A DNA stretch of 64,000 nt from contig OZ020585.1 in NCBI GenBank assembly GCA_963971535.1, positions 155,235,083 to 155,299,082 of the forward strand, written 5' to 3'. This document shows, piece after piece, positions 61,610 through 64,000 of this stretch. This stretch comes from Notolepis coatsorum. Taxonomy: Eukaryota; Chordata; Actinopteri; Aulopiformes; Paralepididae. The position numbers were made by a program, and so were the translations under genes. How positions within the stretch are numbered: the first letter of the stretch is position 1; each line of letters begins with the position of its first letter. A model generated the notes under the pieces. It saw only the letters and a program-made list of their open reading frames with translations, was not told where the DNA came from and did not search any database.

Positions 61610-64000
61610 TCACAAAGTCATGGGGTCATGGTCGTCATCGATAGTATCGGGGAGCCTTGGCAGTTCTATTAGCCTCGCCACGGGTCGGGTGTAGATCCGT
61701 CCTTGGACGAGCACTTCGGCTGCTCGGACCTTTCCGTCGGCACCGGTGATCACTTTGCTTACGCGGCCAGCCGGCCACATAGCTCGGGGTAGTGACTGGT
61801 CGATAATCATGACAACTGTTCCTTCTGTCAAATTGTCTCTCTCTTTCACCCATTTCTGGCGGGTCTGTAGAGACGGTAGATAGTGGAGTAGGAAGCTGTT
61901 CCAAAACTTGTCAGCCAATACTTGACTGTACCTCCACATTCTTTGGCCGTTCGCTTCTTCAGGCCTGTACATTGTCTGTGGTAGCGCGGGGTCCAGCCGC
62001 CCCATCAAGAGTGTGTTGGGGGTGACTGGGTCGACATCTGCTACATCACTTGAGACGTAACCGAGGGGCTTTGAGTTCAATACTCCCTCGATCTCCGTGA
62101 GGACTGTCATTAGGACTTCTTCCGCCACGGTCTGGGCCCCAAGCACGGCGTACAGGGCTGTCTTTATTGAACGTACTTCTCGTTCCCAAGTTCCACCGAA
62201 GTGAGGTGCGTTCGGGGGATTAAACTGGAAGTCAATCTGGGATGGAGCGAGGTGGGTCTTAAGTTCTGGGCCCATAGCTTGGAAGCTCTCTCTCAGCTCT
62301 CTTTCTCCGCCTTTGAAGTTTGTCCCGTGATCAGACAATAATATAGACGGTTTGCCTTTCCGCGATGTGAATCTTCGGAAGGCCATAAGGAATGAGTCTG
62401 TGCTCATGGTTGGAAGGAGTTCTATATGCATCGCTCGGGTGGTCATGCATTTGAATACAATACCCCACCGCTTCTCGGTTCCTCTTCCTTTCTTTATATA
62501 CAGCGGGCCGAAACAGTCCATACCGGTGGAGTGAAAAGGCTTGTCGCCGAGTCGGAGGCGACAGGGAGGTAGGTCAGCCATCCGGGGTATACTGGGCTGC
62601 GCTCGCCACTTACGACAGTCTAGACAGGTTCGCTGGAAGCGCCGCACTGCTTCTCTCCCTTGCAGTATCCAATAACGACGTCTGATCTCCGCGAAGACTC
62701 TCTCTGCCCCGGCGTGATGCACATCCTCGTCGTATTTCTTTATGATCAGCTCTGTGACCTTGTGTCGGCTGTTTAAGACTATCGGGTACTTGACGTCATC
62801 CGGTAAGTCTGGAGCTCTCCGCAGACGACCACCCACTCTGATGAGACCATGGGCGTCGCTCTCGGGGGCTAGGTGGAGCAGTCTGCTGTCTGATGGGACG
62901 GGCTTTGCTCCCTGTAGACAGTCTAGCTCATCGGGGAACGAGTCTCTCTGGGCTCGTTGTAGTAGAAGAAGTTCTGCTTCTTCGTAGTCAGCTGCTGTAA
63001 TGTCAGTAGTGAGCTGAACCTCTGGGTGGTGCCACAGGAATGTCTTTAGCTGCGCACTCTCTAGGGTGAGGCAATCGTCTATGTCGGGGTCTGTGGAGAC
63101 GAGTGTGTTCAATCCACAGAACATAGATTTCTTGTTTTCGGCCTCCTCTTTACTCGCTTCCCGTGGGGTGGGTGTAGGCCACTCTTCTTCCGGGAGCTTG
63201 AGGAACTCTGGCCCGTCACTGTATAGGTTGTGACGGGTGAGGTCATCCAGGGACATTCCCCGGGTGATGACGTCAGCTGGGTTGTGTTTTGTGTCCACAT
63301 ACCTCCAGCTTGCTACTTCTGTTAAATCTTGAATCTCTGTGACTCTGACTCCCACGAAGACCTTGTATCTGCACGAATCAGACCGGATCCATGTGAGTAC
63401 TGTCGTGGAGTCTGACCACAAGATTGTTCTTTGCACCGGAATGGTGAGTTCACGTTGGATTAACGTGGCGAGTTGCGCTCCTGCTAGGGCTGCGCAGAGC
63501 TCTAGACGCGGGATAGATTGTTGCTTTCGTGGGGCTATTCTTGAGCGAGCCAGGATGAAAGCAGTATGTATTTCTCCTCCCTCCTCTCGGGCACGCAAGT
63601 AGGCCACCGAACCGTAGGCTACTTCGGAGGCGTCGCTGAAGACGTGCAGGTCCATCTGGCACGTCTCCGGCCTCACTGTGGGTGGGAAGTAGCTGCGGCG
63701 TATGTTGACACCTGGGAGTGAGCTGAGTTCCGTCTCCCACTCTCTCCATGTGGATGCAAGGTGTTCGGGTATGGGGTCGTCCCAGCCCTGGTCCTTGTCC
63801 CATAACGCTCTTACAATCATCTTTGCCCTGGTGGTGTAAGGTAGAATACATCCCAACGGGTCGTATTGTCTGGCGAGTGTTCTGTATACACTCCGTCTGG
63901 TGGTCGGTAGTGCAGTCGACCTTCCCTGCTCCTTGGTCAGGGGTGTGTGTTTATAATGGAGCGAGTCTGTTTTGAAGCGCCAGACTAGTCCTAATGTCAT
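61610..64000 (-). CDS. BEL/Pao Pol of internal region B, partial
   Basis: 796 residues are visible, continuing beyond the window. They cover the late RT/RNase H (FSDASEVAYGS), integrase with H2C2 finger and catalytic motifs, and the DUF5641-like end. The sequence is almost identical to copy A. At the integrase C-terminal motif it has FNPPNAPHFGG and EVRSIK, closer to the usual BEL/Pao pattern than copy A. No stop interrupts it. Confidence 0.9.
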   Translation of the reverse strand: MTLGLVWRFKTDSLHYKHTPLTKEQGRSTALPTTRRSVYRTLARQYDPLGCILPYTTRAKMIVRALWDKDQGWDDPIPEHLASTWREWETELSSLPGVNIRRSYFPPTVRPETCQMDLHVFSDASEVAYGSVAYLRAREEGGEIHTAFILARSRIAPRKQQSIPRLELCAALAGAQLATLIQRELTIPVQRTILWSDSTTVLTWIRSDSCRYKVFVGVRVTEIQDLTEVASWRYVDTKHNPADVITRGMSLDDLTRHNLYSDGPEFLKLPEEEWPTPTPREASKEEAENKKSMFCGLNTLVSTDPDIDDCLTLESAQLKTFLWHHPEVQLTTDITAADYEEAELLLLQRAQRDSFPDELDCLQGAKPVPSDSRLLHLAPESDAHGLIRVGGRLRRAPDLPDDVKYPIVLNSRHKVTELIIKKYDEDVHHAGAERVFAEIRRRYWILQGREAVRRFQRTCLDCRKWRAQPSIPRMADLPPCRLRLGDKPFHSTGMDCFGPLYIKKGRGTEKRWGIVFKCMTTRAMHIELLPTMSTDSFLMAFRRFTSRKGKPSILLSDHGTNFKGGERELRESFQAMGPELKTHLAPSQIDFQFNPPNAPHFGGTWEREVRSIKTALYAVLGAQTVAEEVLMTVLTEIEGVLNSKPLGYVSSDVADVDPVTPNTLLMGRLDPALPQTMYRPEEANGQRMWRYSQVLADKFWNSFLLHYLPSLQTRQKWVKERDNLTEGTVVMIIDQSLPRAMWPAGRVSKVITGADGKVRAAEVLVQGRIYTRPVARLIELPRLPDTIDDDHDPMTL

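Larger units (their letters stand above)
51550..64000 (-). mobile_element. BEL/Pao retrotransposon tandem: LTR, internal A, shared LTR, internal B
   Basis: Reading the plus strand, an LTR (51,550-52,570) is followed by a minus-strand internal region with pol and gag, then a second LTR (58,939-61,515). A second internal region starts again at the same 3' point and continues past the window. Internal B matches A at all but a few bases over 2.4 kb. Two elements thus share the middle LTR, the layout left by LTR recombination between elements or by integration of a tandem. An L2 LINE is inserted in the middle LTR. Confidence 0.88.

Overview
The window looks like gene-poor, repeat-rich chromosomal DNA of a ray-finned (teleost) fish. 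I infer this from the element types (Tx1-like L1, L2-type LINEs, a Gmr1-like Gypsy, a BEL/Pao element, a class I endogenous retrovirus, many non-autonomous hAT elements, TG/GTA/GA microsatellites) and from one vertebrate-type host gene. No bacterial, CRISPR or rRNA features are present.

Layout. 1-2.3 kb: Tx1/L1 ORF1 on the minus strand. 2.4-10.0 kb: a complete Gypsy element (minus strand, order gag-protease-integrase-RT-RNase H, tRNA-Ala primer site), inserted into a 29-bp minisatellite and itself split by two hAT-like elements. 10.4-18.6 kb: a 5'-truncated LINE with target-site duplication, hAT-type elements with 8-bp duplications, microsatellites and a tRNA-headed repeat. 18,650-33,817: a 15.2-kb endogenous retrovirus (minus strand) with nearly identical 1-kb LTRs and a TATT duplication. 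It has long open gag and pol frames joined in phase across one UGA, but its env-like frames lie between the 5' LTR and gag rather than after pol. Its leader holds an 0.84-kb pure purine/pyrimidine repeat and G-runs.

34-40.6 kb: a 49-bp minisatellite, DNA-transposon copies and an intact, intronless dcun1d5-like retrogene. The retrogene follows a TATA box and a cluster of perfect heat-shock-element motifs that sit inside a long inverted repeat. 40.8-46.3 kb: a broken L1 relic, interrupted by a 2-kb block with an intron-containing and an intron-less copy of the same short exons. 46.8-51.4 kb: a piggyBac-like element and hAT elements, one inside the other. 51,550-64,000: two BEL/Pao internal regions in tandem that share one LTR, which carries an L2 insertion.

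The most unusual items are the env-upstream retrovirus, the HSE/TATA block before the dcun1d5 retrogene, the three-LTR-type BEL tandem and the spliced/unspliced exon pair. All family calls come from reading translations and termini by eye; no database search was run.
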